A stretch of DNA of 64,000 bases from Eudromia elegans (taxonomy: Eukaryota > Chordata > Aves > Tinamiformes > Tinamidae), in NCBI GenBank assembly GCA_003342815.1, contig PTEX01000015.1, positions 6,705,452-6,769,451 of the forward strand, written 5' to 3'. A model generated the notes under the pieces. That model was not told the origin of the DNA and made no database searches. It saw nothing but the letters and a program-made list of their open reading frames with translations. Below, in pieces: positions 63,636 to 64,000 of the stretch. The position numbers were made by a program, and so were the translations under genes. The first letter of the stretch is position 1, and every line of letters starts with the position of its first letter.

Positions 63636-63664
<29 letters not shown>
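63636..63664 (+). repeat. Poly-A tract of 29
   Basis: Twenty-nine A bases lie just after a plus-strand open frame of 105 codons (63306-63623). No AATAAA is visible in the 30 bases before it, and the frame is not recognised, so a processed retrocopy is possible but not supported. Confidence 0.9.
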
Positions 63665-63668
<4 letters not shown>

Positions 63669-64000
63669 CAATTTCTGGAAGGTAGTGGAAAAACAGTTAG
63701 ATTTGGCTCAAGCAGACTTTTTAAGCAGTCTATTCAAAGGTGAATATTGCTGACAAGTACAAGTAAACATTAACTAAGCAGTTAATGCATAGAAACCCTG
63801 TTCTGGTTTTTGAATGGAACAACCCTGATGTTGCAGTCAACAGTGTTTGCTCAGCCACAAAGCTAATTTGGCTCTAAATTATGCTAATCTGTTCTGGGGA
63901 ATGTGGGCCAAGCCCATATGTGCCAAATGCTGGCCTTTGTACAAGCACAAAAGTAAGCAAGCAAATGATGTGCTGAAGAGGCTGCTCCACTGGCAGGATG

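Larger units (their letters stand above)
57749..64000. other. Unique DNA to window end, no gene recognised
   Basis: Contains the palindromes at 58.6 kb, direct repeat at 59.67 kb, poly-A at 60171-60185, exon candidate at 61.66-61.75 kb, tandem duplication at 62.19 kb and poly-A at 63.64 kb. Overlapping open frames on both strands at 63201-63623 are not recognised. Confidence 0.6.

Noticed and set aside
1..64000. One minus-strand gene joining the exon candidates at 61.7, 49.3, 36.5 and 1.2 kb
   Set aside because: Intron phases do not chain (61.7 kb ends phase 0, 49.3 kb begins after a phase 1 intron and ends in a stop before the 36.5 kb segment), and no shared family was recognised.
1..64000. 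Endogenous retrovirus, LTR pair or DNA transposon with terminal inverted repeats
   Set aside because: I found no retroviral coding motifs, no paired long terminal repeats and no long terminal inverted repeats by reading; a library search could still find degraded pieces.
1..64000. tRNA, rRNA, CRISPR array, bacterial operon or riboswitch
   Set aside because: No such structures were seen, and the CR1 elements and microsatellites show this is vertebrate nuclear DNA.

Overview
The window looks like a piece of a bird chromosome, most likely a long intron or an intergenic stretch of a macrochromosome. The clearest evidence is a CR1-type LINE on the minus strand at about 49338-50307, with a recognisable but dead reverse-transcriptase reading frame. 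Two older, heavily mutated CR1-like pieces lie at about 9815-10385 and 14340-14700. CR1 elements are the dominant retrotransposons of birds and also occur in crocodilians and turtles. Low repeat density, no recognisable L1, Alu or other SINE, and generally AT-rich sequence favour a bird. The species cannot be named from this sequence.

Layout: 1-9.8 kb is unique AT-rich DNA. 9.8-14.7 kb carries the two old CR1 relics. 14.7-24.9 kb is again unique DNA with short A/T tracts. 24.94-25.66 kb is an assembly gap of 526 N flanked by two different pyrimidine pentanucleotide microsatellites. 25.7-39.5 kb is unique DNA with small duplications and short microsatellites. 39.58-39.76 kb is a (TTTTA)n pentanucleotide repeat with one N. 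41.0-44.7 kb is less AT-rich, has many homeodomain- and forkhead-like words, and is the best candidate for a cis-regulatory block. 45.22-45.49 kb is a (TTTTTC)n hexanucleotide repeat. 49.3-50.3 kb is the CR1. The remainder to 64 kb is unique DNA with a pyrimidine-rich tract at 57.67 kb.

No complete protein-coding gene, tRNA, rRNA, CRISPR array or bacterial-type operon is visible. Apart from the CR1 frame, the longest open frames are either low-complexity translations of microsatellites, artefacts across N, or chance frames of AT-rich DNA. Four short open frames sit next to good splice or polyadenylation signals (minus 36421-36714, minus 61657-61745, minus 49153-49319, minus 1075-1406), and a fifth lies on the plus strand at 18887-19103. 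They are listed as exon candidates with low confidence, because decoy exons of this quality are expected in 64 kb and their phases do not chain into one gene. Several perfect short inverted repeats and tandem duplications are also recorded.

Nothing here demonstrates a new biological system. The items most worth testing are the 98-codon exon candidate at 36.4-36.7 kb, the regulatory-looking block at 41-44.7 kb, the nuclear-receptor-like palindrome at 30.2 kb, and the long pyrimidine repeats.
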